Shown: positions 31,812 to 40,392, counted from the first letter of the stretch. The stretch: 42,578 nt of DNA from Fimenecus sp045543095 (GCA_045543095.1 JAZQMC010000026.1:1-42578), one strand, 5' to 3'. Numbers and translations: made by a program. Notes: generated by a model not told the origin, from the letters alone.

Positions 31812-33320
31812 ATGGCAGTAGAAAAATTACAATATTTTGTGAACGGTCAGTTCAAAGATTCAAAAACTGATGTTTGGTATGACCTCCACAATCCAAGCAC
31901 AGGTGAAGTTGTAGGACAGGCACCTTGCTGTACAAATGATGAAGTTCTTGAAGCAATCGAGGCTGCAAAGGCAGCATATCCGGGTTGGAGAGCAACTCCT
32001 GCTATCAAGAGAGCACAGATTCTTTACAAAATCCGTGAACTTATTATCCGTGATATGGAAGAACTCACAATGTGTGTTGCTTGTGAAAACGGTAAGGTAT
32101 GGGGCGAAGCAGAAGGCGACGTTCTCAAAGCAAAAGAGGGCACAGAACTTGCAACTCAGGTTCCGTCACTTATGATGGGTGAAAGCCTTATGGATGCTTC
32201 AAGTGGTTATGACACAGTTAAATATCGTGAACCACTTGGTGTTTTCGCAGGTATCGTTCCTGTTAATTTCCCTGCAATGATTCCATTCGGTTGGATGGCT
32301 CCGACTTGTATTGCAACTGGCAATACAATGGTTCTCAAAGCAGCATCTCTTACTCCAAAAACAGCAATGAAATTTGCTGCAATTTATAAAGAAGCAGGCG
32401 TTCCTGACGGTGTTATCAATGTTATCACTTGTTCAAGAAACGAAGTAAACACAATTCTTGACCACCCTGATGTTAAGGGTATCACATTTGTTGGCTCAAC
32501 TCCTGTTGGACTTAAAGTTTATTCTCGTGCAGCTGCAGCAGGCAAGCGTTGTCAAGCTCTTACTCAGGCAAAGAACCACGCTCTTGTTATGTCAGACTGT
32601 GCACTCGAAAGAACAGTTGCAGGTGTTATTAACTCTGCTTACGGTTGTGCAGGTCAGCGTTGTATGGCTCTTACTTGCTGTGTAGTTGAGGAAGCAATCG
32701 CAGATAAGTTTGTTGCAGAACTTGTAAAACAAGCAAAGAACATCAAGGTTGGTCCATCTTGGGAAAAGACATCAAAACTCGGACCTATTACATATAAGAA
32801 GCACTACGAAGAAGTCCTTGCAGATATTCAAAAAGGTATTGACGAAGGTGCAGAACTTGTTCTTGACGGTCGTGATGTTAAGGTTGAAGGTTACGAAAAC
32901 GGTTACTTCATTGGACCTACAATCTTCGATAAGGTTACAGCAGATATGACAATCGGCGACGAAGAAGTGTTCGGACCTGTTCTTTGCATCAAGCGTTGCA
33001 AGGATTTCCACGAAGGTCTTAATATTATGAACGACAACCCATATGCAAATGGTTCTGTTATTTACACACAGAGCGGTTATTGGGCACGTCAGTTTGCACG
33101 TTACACAGATGGTGGTCAGGTTGGTATCAATGTTGGTATTCCTGTACCGGTTGGTTTCTTCCCATTCTCAGGACACAAGCAGTCATTCTTCGGCGATTTA
33201 CATTGTCTTGGTAAGGACGCATATCGTTTCTACACAGAGTCAAAAGCAGTTACACAGCATTGGTTTGATGAAGAAGAAAAGACTAATACAAACGTTTCAA
33301 CTTGGGACGGAACTATATAA
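31812..33320 (+). CDS. iolA: Malonate/methylmalonate-semialdehyde dehydrogenase (CoA-acylating)
   Basis: A 502-residue aldehyde dehydrogenase superfamily enzyme that turns malonate semialdehyde into acetyl-CoA and CO2 with NAD and CoA. FVNGQFKDSKTDVWYDLHNP is the typical IolA/MmsA start. The substrate and NAD region YREPLGVFAGIVPVNFPAMI, the GITFVGSTPVG turn, and the catalytic Cys in INSAYGCAGQRCMAL are present. The family's Glu general base is missing, as is usual for CoA-acylating members. ATG with AAGGAG. Despite the 256-base repeat-filled gap after iolE it is in the same orientation and pathway. Confidence 0.93.
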   Translation: MAVEKLQYFVNGQFKDSKTDVWYDLHNPSTGEVVGQAPCCTNDEVLEAIEAAKAAYPGWRATPAIKRAQILYKIRELIIRDMEELTMCVACENGKVWGEAEGDVLKAKEGTELATQVPSLMMGESLMDASSGYDTVKYREPLGVFAGIVPVNFPAMIPFGWMAPTCIATGNTMVLKAASLTPKTAMKFAAIYKEAGVPDGVINVITCSRNEVNTILDHPDVKGITFVGSTPVGLKVYSRAAAAGKRCQALTQAKNHALVMSDCALERTVAGVINSAYGCAGQRCMALTCCVVEEAIADKFVAELVKQAKNIKVGPSWEKTSKLGPITYKKHYEEVLADIQKGIDEGAELVLDGRDVKVEGYENGYFIGPTIFDKVTADMTIGDEEVFGPVLCIKRCKDFHEGLNIMNDNPYANGSVIYTQSGYWARQFARYTDGGQVGINVGIPVPVGFFPFSGHKQSFFGDLHCLGKDAYRFYTESKAVTQHWFDEEEKTNTNVSTWDGTI

Positions 33321-33340
33321 AAATATAAGGAGAAATTATT

Positions 33341-34348
33341 ATGCTTAAAATTGGTATTATCGGTGCTGGCCGTATTGGTAAAGTTCACCTTGAATCAATC
33401 TCATATCATGTAAAGGGTGCAGAGGTTGTTGCTATTGCTGACCCATTTATGAATGACGAAACAAAGGCTTTCTGCGAAGGCTTTGGAGTAGAAAAAATCT
33501 ACACAGATTACACAAAAATCATCGAAGACCCTAGCATTGATGCAGTTCTTGTTTGTTCATCAACTGACACACATGCTCCAATTTCTATTGAAGCAATCAA
33601 TGCTGGTAAACACGTTTTCTGTGAAAAACCACTTGCAAACACAGTTGACAAGATTCTTGAAATCGCAGATGCCCTCAAAGCTCATCCTGATTGCAAATTC
33701 CAGGTAGGTTTCAACCGTCGTTTTGACCATAACTTTGCAGCAGTTCGTAAAGCATACGACGATGGCAAAATCGGTGAAGCACAGATTCTTAAAATCACAT
33801 CTCGTGACCCACAGGCACCACCTGTTGGCTACTGTGCAGCAAGCATCTTCCTTGATATGACAATTCATGATTTTGATATGGCTTGCTTCCTTACAAACAG
33901 CGATGTTGAAGAACTTTATGTTTATGCAGATGCACTTATTAACCCATCAATCCGTGAATATGGTGATTTCGATACAGCAATTATCTCAATGAAGATGGCT
34001 AACGGTGCTCTTGCAGTTATCGATAACTCTCGTCAGGCTATGTATGGTTATGACCAGAGAGCAGAACTTTTCGGTTCAAAGGGTATGGTTGCAACTGCTA
34101 ACGATACACTTTCAACTGCTGTTGTTTCTGATGCTAACGGTGTAACAGGCGAAAAGCCACTCTATTTCTTCCTTGAAAGATATATGGGCTCATTTGCAGA
34201 AGAAGTTAGGCAATTCGTTGACTGCTGTGTAAACAACAAGGAAACTCCTGTTGGTATCCACGCAGGTTTACAGTCAGTTAAAATTGCACTTGCTGCTGAA
34301 AAATCAGCTAACGAAGGCAGACCTGTTAAACTTTCAGAAATTCAGTAA
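33341..34348 (+). CDS. iolG: Inositol 2-dehydrogenase
   Basis: A 335-residue Gfo/Idh/MocA oxidoreductase that oxidises myo-inositol to scyllo-inosose with NAD, the first step of the pathway. The Rossmann motif GIIGAGRIGKVHLES, the catalytic Lys in VFCEKPLANTVD, FQVGFNRRFDHNFAAV, and the catalytic Asp/His pair in FLDMTIHDFDMACFL are all present, and DPQAPP is typical for IolG. ATG with AAGGAG, 20 bases after iolA. It is the last iol gene seen; three hairpin repeats follow. Confidence 0.93.
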   Translation: MLKIGIIGAGRIGKVHLESISYHVKGAEVVAIADPFMNDETKAFCEGFGVEKIYTDYTKIIEDPSIDAVLVCSSTDTHAPISIEAINAGKHVFCEKPLANTVDKILEIADALKAHPDCKFQVGFNRRFDHNFAAVRKAYDDGKIGEAQILKITSRDPQAPPVGYCAASIFLDMTIHDFDMACFLTNSDVEELYVYADALINPSIREYGDFDTAIISMKMANGALAVIDNSRQAMYGYDQRAELFGSKGMVATANDTLSTAVVSDANGVTGEKPLYFFLERYMGSFAEEVRQFVDCCVNNKETPVGIHAGLQSVKIALAAEKSANEGRPVKLSEIQ

Positions 34349-34354
34349 TTACAC

Positions 34355-34380
34355 GGTAGGGCGGGGTCTTGACCCCGCCG
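34355..34380 (+). repeat. GTAGGG-framed hairpin
   Basis: GGTAGGGCGGGGTCTTGACC continues CCGCCG. The arms GCGGGGTC and GACCCCGC are perfectly complementary around TT. First of three framed hairpins in the 172-base gap after iolG. Confidence 0.85.
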
Positions 34381-34407
34381 AAATTATAAATAAACTAATT
34401 TGATAAT

Positions 34408-34436
34408 TGTAGGGGACGTCGACCTCGGCGTCCCGT
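34408..34436 (+). repeat. TGTAGGGG/CCCG-framed hairpin
   Basis: TTGTAGGGGACGTCGACCTC continues GGCGTCCCG. The arms GGGACG and CGTCCC pair around a loop that can extend by weak pairs. Confidence 0.75.
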
Positions 34437-34458
34437 AAGTTGCTATATGAATTGATTG

Positions 34459-34485
34459 CGGGCTGCCGAGTCGTCAGCCCCTACA
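34459..34485 (-). repeat. TGTAGGGG/CCCG-framed hairpin, reverse orientation
   Basis: On the minus strand it reads TGTAGGGGCTGACGACTCGG then CAGCCCG. The arms GGGCTG and CAGCCC pair, with a further CGA/TCG pairing inside. Confidence 0.78.
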
Positions 34486-34520
34486 GAATCAATTTTGTAA
34501 TGTAAAAGGAATGAAGAATT

Positions 34521-34991
34521 ATGTCTATTGAAAAAGGCAGAGAATATTTTCGTCAATTCGGTATGGAAGACAGAGTTCAGGAATTTGATGTTTCAAGTGC
34601 AACCGTTGAACTTGCAGCACAGGCCTTAGGCGTTGAGGGTGCAAGAATTGCAAAAACTCTTTCATTTATGGTAGGAGAACAGCCAATTCTCATCCTTATG
34701 GCAGGGGATGTTAAGGTGGATAACTCAAAATACAAGGGATTTTTCCACGCAAAGGCAAAAATGATGTCACCTGACCAGCTCGAGGAATATGTAGGTCATC
34801 AGATTGGTGGCGTTTGCCCGTTCGGTATCAAAGACGGTGTAGATGTTTATCTTGACGAGTCATTGAAACGCTTTGAAACCGTTTTCCCTGCAGTTGGTGG
34901 CTCAAATAGTGCCATTGAACTCACAATCCCCGAACTCGAGAAATACTCAAACTACAAGGAATGGGTAGATGTTTCAAAACCTATTGAATAA
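34521..34991 (+). CDS. YbaK/EbsC-family aminoacyl-tRNA deacylase
   Basis: A 156-residue stand-alone member of the YbaK/ProX editing-domain family, which hydrolyse mischarged tRNAs such as Cys-tRNA(Pro) or Ala-tRNA(Pro). The N-terminal SSATVELAAQALGVEGARIAK with TLSFMV, the catalytic Lys region MAGDVKVDNSKYKGFF, and the substrate loop QIGGVCPFGIKDGVDVYLDE with VFPAVGGSNSAIEL are diagnostic. ATG with AAAGGA. The exact specificity cannot be read. It is probably its own unit, separated from iolG by hairpins and followed by a terminator. Confidence 0.88.
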   Translation: MSIEKGREYFRQFGMEDRVQEFDVSSATVELAAQALGVEGARIAKTLSFMVGEQPILILMAGDVKVDNSKYKGFFHAKAKMMSPDQLEEYVGHQIGGVCPFGIKDGVDVYLDESLKRFETVFPAVGGSNSAIELTIPELEKYSNYKEWVDVSKPIE

Positions 34992-35000
34992 ACTATGACA

Positions 35001-35031
35001 CAGCGGAGTTTTTACTCCGCTGATGATTTTT
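35001..35031 (+). terminator. Terminator after the YbaK-like gene
   Basis: CAGCGGAGT (35001-35009), TTTT, ACTCCGCTG (35014-35022): a perfect 9-base stem followed by ATGATTTTTAATT. Confidence 0.82.
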
Positions 35032-35135
35032 AATTAACACTATTTCGTAAAATGTCAATAAATATTTATTTTTTGTTCATAAAATATACATATTTTTAGA
35101 TAATAATTAAGTTGACAGAAAGGACGTGGTTAATT

Positions 35136-36680
35136 ATGAAAAAGATATTGGCAATATTTCTCGTATTTGTTCTTCTCCTTGCAGGATGTCAAAAAGCAGA
35201 AGAAACACCTGTAATTGAGGGGATAAAAATCAATTTATCGGATAAGGAAATCACAGTTGACGGAAACGCAGTAACAACCGACAGTTCACAGGCTGTTTAC
35301 ACCGCAAATGACATTGTTTTTTATCTTGAAGGACAGGATTTTACCTATGGCGAGGGTGAAAAAGCGGATGAGCATACACAAGAGGAAGCAGATGCTCATA
35401 CAGTTGTGCATATTTCAAAACCCGGCACTTATGTTTTAAGTGGAAAAATGACGCAGGGACAGATTGCGGTTGATTTAGGTGAGGATGCAGAAACAAACCC
35501 TGAAGCAGTTGTAACTCTTGTTCTTAACGACGTGGACATTACTTGCACGGTTGCCCCTGCAGTTATATTCTATAATGTATACGAATGCGGAGTAGTTGAT
35601 GAAGAAACTGCAACCAAGGATGTTGATACATCTAAGGCAGGTGCAAATGTTCTGATTGCGGATGGAACTGAAAACAACATAAACGGCTCCTATGTCGCAA
35701 AGATTTATAAATCCTACGAATTGAATGAAGAAGGTACGGAGATTGTTGACAGTAAAAAGCTTCATAAATATGACGCAGCCTTTTATTCAAAGAAAACAAT
35801 GAATGTAAACGGTGGAGAAAAAGGTGACGGAATCCTTAATATCAAGGCCGAAAATGAAGGTCTTGACAGTGAACTTCATCTTACCATCAATGGCGGTAAT
35901 ATAAACATCACATCAGGTAATGACGGAATTAACACCAACGAGGATAATGTGTCCGTAACAACTATTAATGGCGGTAGTCTTAATATTATTTGCGACGGTT
36001 CAACAGGCGAGGGCGACGGAATTGACTCAAACGGTTGGCTTGTAATTAACGGCGGTTCTGTTACTGCACAGGCTTGTGCTATAAGTGGTGACGCAGGTAT
36101 CGACTCTGACAAGGGAATTTATGTAAATGGCGGTACGGTTTGTGCAACGGGAAATATGCTTGACCAAATTGCAGGTGGGGACCAGACCTATGCTGTTTTC
36201 AACTTTGCGAGTCGTCAAGTAGGGAACAGTGTTTATTACCTCAAAAATATCGATAATAAAGTAGTTGGTGAATATAAACCAACTAATGATTTCACGTATA
36301 TGATTATTGCCGGTGATTACCTTGCGGAGGGTGATTATACCTTCTGGACAGGTGAAACACAATTGAGTGGTGTAAAAACTCAATTGGGCAATACGGGTGG
36401 AATGATGCCACCTGATATGAATGGCGAAATGCCCGAAGGGGAACAACCAAATCGTGGTGAAAAGCCGGAAGATTTTAGACCGCACCAAGGTGAAAGACCT
36501 GAAATGCCTGAAGACTTTACTTCACCTGAAGGAATGGAAAATATGATTCCTCCTGAGGGCTTTGATAAAGGTGACAAAGGTCAGTTTGGTGGAATGCAGA
36601 ACAATGGTGAAGCCTCCACAACATTTACAATAGTAACAGGTGCAAATCAGTTTATAGGTCTTGCTCCTGCAACAGCATAA
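35136..36680 (+). CDS. Cthe_2159-like carbohydrate-binding beta-helix lipoprotein
   Basis: A 514-residue surface lipoprotein. The signal ends in a lipobox, LLLAGCQ, with Cys near residue 19. From about 75 to 390 it has the repeats of the Cthe_2159-type right-handed beta-helix, which binds acidic polysaccharides such as pectin with calcium: HISKPGTYVLSGKM, LNIKAENEGLDSELHLTING, GNINITSGNDGINTNEDNVS, EGDGIDSNGWLVINGGSVTA, DAGIDSDKGIYVNGG. From about 415 to 495 the tail is rich in Pro, Met, Glu and Gly (MPEGEQPNRGEKPEDF, HQGERPEMPEDF), probably unstructured. ATG 35136 after AAAGGA rather than 35112, which lacks a site. Monocistronic; terminator follows. Confidence 0.82.
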   Translation: MKKILAIFLVFVLLLAGCQKAEETPVIEGIKINLSDKEITVDGNAVTTDSSQAVYTANDIVFYLEGQDFTYGEGEKADEHTQEEADAHTVVHISKPGTYVLSGKMTQGQIAVDLGEDAETNPEAVVTLVLNDVDITCTVAPAVIFYNVYECGVVDEETATKDVDTSKAGANVLIADGTENNINGSYVAKIYKSYELNEEGTEIVDSKKLHKYDAAFYSKKTMNVNGGEKGDGILNIKAENEGLDSELHLTINGGNINITSGNDGINTNEDNVSVTTINGGSLNIICDGSTGEGDGIDSNGWLVINGGSVTAQACAISGDAGIDSDKGIYVNGGTVCATGNMLDQIAGGDQTYAVFNFASRQVGNSVYYLKNIDNKVVGEYKPTNDFTYMIIAGDYLAEGDYTFWTGETQLSGVKTQLGNTGGMMPPDMNGEMPEGEQPNRGEKPEDFRPHQGERPEMPEDFTSPEGMENMIPPEGFDKGDKGQFGGMQNNGEASTTFTIVTGANQFIGLAPATA

Positions 36681-36686
36681 AAAAAC

Positions 36687-36722
36687 AACCTCTCAAGTTT
36701 TCACTTGGGAGGTTCATTTTGT
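36687..36722 (+). terminator. Terminator after the beta-helix lipoprotein
   Basis: AACCTCTCAAG (36687-36697) and CTTGGGAGGTT (36704-36714) pair along 11 positions with one G-U pair and a 6-base loop, followed by CATTTTG. Confidence 0.82.
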
Positions 36723-36836
36723 ATATCTTTAATAAGTATTCGGGTAATTATTTTTCATATTCATCAATAGAAAAGGCAGTAAAAAAAGTCTATAATTATA
36801 ATGTATAATTCTATTTGAATTTCGGGAGTGAAAAAA

Positions 36837-38150
36837 TTGTACGGACTTATAGAACATACCGATGAAATTAACCGACTTTTAGCACGATATGGTGTTAAAT
36901 TTGGTATCTACAAAAACAATGTTTTCAATGAACGTCTTTTTCCGTTTGATGCAGTACCACGCATTATCTCAAAGGACGAGTTTGACTATCTTGAACGCGG
37001 ACTTAAACAAAGAGTTAAAGCACTCAATATCTTCTTAAAGGATATTTACACCAAAAAACAGATTATCAAGGATAAAATTATCCCTGAAGAATTTGTCTAT
37101 GGTGCAGCGGGATATATGATGGAATGTGAGGGTGCAGTACCTCCAAAGGACGTTTTCGCTCATATTTCGGGTATTGACTTGGTGCAAGGTAATGATATGC
37201 GTTGGTATGTCCTTGAAGACAATCTCCGTGTGCCGTCAGGTGCATCATATCCAATGATTGCACGTGAGCTTTGCCGAAGAGCAAGTCCCGACACATTCCG
37301 TGCGAATACAGTTGTTGATAATCGTAATTACGGTGATTTGCTCCGTAATGCACTGGATTTCGTAAACACAGGCGGAATTAACGTTGTCCTTACTCCCGGT
37401 CGATTTAATTCCGCATTCTTTGAGCATTCATATTTAGCAGAAAAAACAGGTGCTGTTTTTGCAATGCCACAGGATTTATTCGTTGAGGGTAATGTGCTTT
37501 ATTACAGCGAATATTCGGGCAAGCGTCAACGCGTTGGTGCTGTTTATCGCAGAATCAATGACGACTTTATGGACCCTATGACATTCCGTGCAGATTCACT
37601 TTTGGGTGTTCCGCATATTATGGATGCATATAGAGCAGGTAATGTGGCACTTGTAAATGCTCCCGGTAACTCTGTTGCAGATGACAAGGGTATTTATTAC
37701 TATGTGCCTGCTATGATTAAATATTATTTAGGTGAAGAACCTATTCTTTCAAATGCACCAACATATCTTCCGTTTTACCCCGAAGATATGAAATATGTTC
37801 TTGACAATATTCAGAAACTTGTTATCAAGGATGTCGCTGAATCAGGTGGCTATGGTGTTGTTTTCGGTAGTGAGTTATCTCTTGAAAGAGTTTACGAACT
37901 GAAAAAACTTATTCAGAAAGAACCTCGTCGCTTCATAGCACAAGAGGTTATTCAGTTCAATGACCTTAAAGTTGTTGAAAACGGCAACTGGACTCAGCGA
38001 AAAGCCGATTTGCGTGCATTTGTCCTTACAGGTGAAGAACCTGTTGTATGGAAATCGGGCTTAACTCGTTTTTCAAAAGATGCAAATTCATTCGTAGTTA
38101 ATTCTTCACAGGGAGGAGGCTTTAAAGACACATGGGTGTTATCTCGATAA
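36837..38150 (+). CDS. Circularly permuted ATP-grasp protein (CP_ATPgrasp_2 type)
   Basis: A 437-residue protein of the circularly permuted ATP-grasp family, predicted from family analyses to ligate amino acids or peptides. Visible blocks are FPFDAVPRIISKDEF, KALNIFLKDIYTKKQI, DLVQGNDMRWYVLEDNLRVP with GASYPMIAREL, VYRRINDDFMDPM, VALVNAPGNSVADDKGIYYYVPAM, and KDVAESGGYGVVFG. The start is uncertain: GTG 36828 touches GGGAG directly, whereas TTG 36837 has it eight bases upstream and is preferred. Two TATAAT boxes (36791, 36804) lie upstream without a good -35. Its end overlaps the alpha-E gene by 19 bases, so the pair is coupled. Confidence 0.85.
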   Translation: MYGLIEHTDEINRLLARYGVKFGIYKNNVFNERLFPFDAVPRIISKDEFDYLERGLKQRVKALNIFLKDIYTKKQIIKDKIIPEEFVYGAAGYMMECEGAVPPKDVFAHISGIDLVQGNDMRWYVLEDNLRVPSGASYPMIARELCRRASPDTFRANTVVDNRNYGDLLRNALDFVNTGGINVVLTPGRFNSAFFEHSYLAEKTGAVFAMPQDLFVEGNVLYYSEYSGKRQRVGAVYRRINDDFMDPMTFRADSLLGVPHIMDAYRAGNVALVNAPGNSVADDKGIYYYVPAMIKYYLGEEPILSNAPTYLPFYPEDMKYVLDNIQKLVIKDVAESGGYGVVFGSELSLERVYELKKLIQKEPRRFIAQEVIQFNDLKVVENGNWTQRKADLRAFVLTGEEPVVWKSGLTRFSKDANSFVVNSSQGGGFKDTWVLSR

Positions 38151-38818
38151 AATCAAGTGACAATCTTTTTTGGCTTGGTCGATATGTTGAGAGAGTTTTC
38201 ACAACTCTTAAAGCCTTTACAGAATGTTACGATATTATGATTGATATAAATGATGAAGAATATATAAATTTCTGTCGCAGACTGGGAATTGCAAATAACT
38301 ATTCCTGCCGTCAGGAGTTTATCAGTTCGTTTTTGTTTGATTCAAATGACCCTGCGTCAATCTATTCAAGCCTGCTTCACGCTTATGACAACGCAGTTGA
38401 AATGAGAAACGTAATTTCTTCCGATACACTTTCGTATCTTCAGCTCGCAGTTGACATTATGGAAAAAAGCAGCAGCAGTAATGCACCGCTTTTGAAAGTT
38501 CAAGAAGTTACAGACTGGATTTTCGCATTCTGGGGCTCGGCTGACGACAATATTGAGGCGGAGGCTTCAAGAAATATCTTAAAATTCGGCAGAAGCATTG
38601 AACGTCTTGATTTATACACAAGACTTGATTATCCTATTGAACTTTTAAGAAAAGAATTTTCAATTATGCTTAACCGACTTTACAAGGTGGGAATTGACTT
38701 TAATTCTTATTCAATTGAGCGTCTTACTCGAATGATTTTAGAAGAAGACGATTACAAACCATATAAATTCTCAATTCAAAATGAATTGTCACAACTTTTT
38801 GTAACAGGGGTGATGTAA
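38132..38818 (+). CDS. Alpha-E domain protein (DUF403)
   Basis: A 228-residue all-alpha protein of the alpha-E (DUF403) family. The N-terminal SSDNLFWLGRYVERVFTTLKAF is the family hallmark, followed by ISSFLFDSNDPASIYSSLLH, YDNAVEMRNVISSDT and, near the C-terminus, FGRSIERLDLYTRL. Most members I recall have about 300 residues, so this one is short, though the frame is intact. Biochemical role unknown; it always travels with the ATP-grasp and transglutaminase-like partners. ATG 38132 has GGGAGGAGG about 12 bases upstream, inside the preceding gene. Confidence 0.85.
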   Translation: MGVISIKSSDNLFWLGRYVERVFTTLKAFTECYDIMIDINDEEYINFCRRLGIANNYSCRQEFISSFLFDSNDPASIYSSLLHAYDNAVEMRNVISSDTLSYLQLAVDIMEKSSSSNAPLLKVQEVTDWIFAFWGSADDNIEAEASRNILKFGRSIERLDLYTRLDYPIELLRKEFSIMLNRLYKVGIDFNSYSIERLTRMILEEDDYKPYKFSIQNELSQLFVTGVM

Positions 38819-38819
38819 A

Positions 38820-39596
38820 ATGGCAGTTTTAGATTTTTCATATAATATGTCAATCAAATTTTCTCTGCCCGTAATCAAGCATTGCTACACACTTCGTTGC
38901 ATACCTTTGGAATGTGAAAGTCAGCATATTGAAGATATTAAAGTGACAGTTTTCCCCGAAAATGAACTCACTTATTCCCGCGACGGCTTCGGTAATATTT
39001 TAGTAACGGACCGAATTGTTACAATGCATAATGAATTTACTGTTGACGTTACGGGAACAGTAACAACGGGGGCTCATATAACTCCCGAAGAAGACCTCAA
39101 TCCCGTTTATAAATACCCGACTAACTACACAAAATGCGGTGCCGAACTCAACAGAATGTTTGACCGTATTCAAATCGGCATATCCGATGATGCGGTTGAT
39201 ACGGCACTTAAATTCACAAGGGCAATCAGGGCTAATATCGTGTATAAATCCGGCTCAACAAGTGTTATAACCACAGCCGAAGAAGCACTTTTAAACGGTG
39301 CGGGTGTGTGTCAGGATTATTCTCATATTCTCTTGGCACTTTTGCGAAAAGCGGGTATTCCTTGCCGTTATGTTGTCGGTATGATGGTTGGCGAAGGTGA
39401 AACTCACGCGTGGGTTGAGGTTTATCATAAGGACAGTTGGCACGGTGTTGACCCCACAAATAACCGTTTGGCAGACGAAAACTATATTATTATCAGTCGC
39501 GGTCGTGATTTTGCCGATTGTGGAATTAATCGCGGACTTTTAACCGGTGGCGGAATGCAGACACAGACAGTTGGTCTTAAAGTAACAAAAAGGTAA
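38820..39596 (+). CDS. Transglutaminase-like cysteine protease with N-terminal beta domain
   Basis: A 258-residue cytosolic protein without signal peptide. An N-terminal beta domain (about 1-100) precedes a transglutaminase-like fold whose catalytic triad is intact: Cys in GAGVCQDYSHILLALLRKAG, His in GEGETHAWVEVYH, Asp in WHGVDPTNN. In the family's conserved neighbourhood it is predicted to cleave or exchange the amide bonds made by the ATP-grasp partner. It starts one base after the alpha-E stop, with GGGGTGATG overlapping. Substrate unknown. Confidence 0.88.
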   Translation: MAVLDFSYNMSIKFSLPVIKHCYTLRCIPLECESQHIEDIKVTVFPENELTYSRDGFGNILVTDRIVTMHNEFTVDVTGTVTTGAHITPEEDLNPVYKYPTNYTKCGAELNRMFDRIQIGISDDAVDTALKFTRAIRANIVYKSGSTSVITTAEEALLNGAGVCQDYSHILLALLRKAGIPCRYVVGMMVGEGETHAWVEVYHKDSWHGVDPTNNRLADENYIIISRGRDFADCGINRGLLTGGGMQTQTVGLKVTKR

Positions 39597-39605
39597 TTTG
39601 AAACT

Positions 39606-40388
39606 ATGGATATTGGTTTATCATCAGCCTGTTTTTATCCTCTTGAAACCGAAAAATCAGTTTTGAGAGCCTGCGAAACAGGAGCAAAAACAATTGAAAT
39701 TTTTATGAATGCTCATTCTGAATTTGAGCCCGATTTTGTGCGTAATATGGCAGAAATCTGCAAGTCATACGGCGTAAAAGTGGCTTCTGTTCATACTATG
39801 GGTTCATTTACAGAGTCATTTCATCTTTTCAGTTCATATAAAAGAAGATTTTATGAGGCGAAAGACACCTCGTTCAAGCGTCATTTTGATGTGATGCACA
39901 CTCTCGGTGCAGAAATTCTTGTTATGCATGGCATTAAAAAGCCGGGCAGTATAGAAGACCGTGAATATTTTGACCGTTTCGGTGAACTCACACTTATGGG
40001 CAAAGCCGAGGGTCTTAAAATCTGTCAGGAAAATGTTGTACATTATCGTAGCGAAAGCCCCGATTTTCTTACCGCAATGGGTGAATATATCGGCGACGAT
40101 TTCAATATGGTTTTTGATATTAAGCAGTCTGTAAGAACGGGCATAAACCCATTTGAATTTGCCGAAAAACTTCATAAATATATTCGCCACATTCACATAA
40201 GTGACCACAATAACGAAAAAGATTGTTTTGTGCCCTGCAAAAACGGAACCTTTGATTTTAAAAGGTTTTTCGATTTGATGAAAAATCACGATTACAAGGG
40301 TGATTACATTCTTGAACTCTACGAAAACGGATATGAAAGCGATAAAGAACTGGTTTTTGCAATGAATGAACTCAAAAAATTGCTCTAA
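39606..40388 (+). CDS. Xylose-isomerase-like TIM barrel (sugar phosphate isomerase/epimerase family)
   Basis: A 260-residue AP-endonuclease-2 superfamily barrel. SACFYPLETEKSVLRACETG, KTIEIFMNAHSEFEP, VASVHTMGS, ILVMHGIK, LKICQENVVHYRSESPDF, NMVFDIKQSVRTG, HIRHIHISDHN-like IRHIHISDHNNEKD, and YILELYENGYES carry the expected metal-ligand Glu, Asp and His positions. Substrate unknown; members act on sugars, inositols or other polyols. It begins ten bases after the transglutaminase gene, so it is probably the fourth gene of that operon, an association worth noting. A new promoter for nrdR follows. Confidence 0.8.
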   Translation: MDIGLSSACFYPLETEKSVLRACETGAKTIEIFMNAHSEFEPDFVRNMAEICKSYGVKVASVHTMGSFTESFHLFSSYKRRFYEAKDTSFKRHFDVMHTLGAEILVMHGIKKPGSIEDREYFDRFGELTLMGKAEGLKICQENVVHYRSESPDFLTAMGEYIGDDFNMVFDIKQSVRTGINPFEFAEKLHKYIRHIHISDHNNEKDCFVPCKNGTFDFKRFFDLMKNHDYKGDYILELYENGYESDKELVFAMNELKKLL

Positions 40389-40392
40389 GCCC

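Noticed and set aside
16339..34485. Reading the TGTAGGGG hairpins as a CRISPR array.
   Set aside because: Copies are scattered, in both orientations, without regular spacing or spacers and with variable arms.
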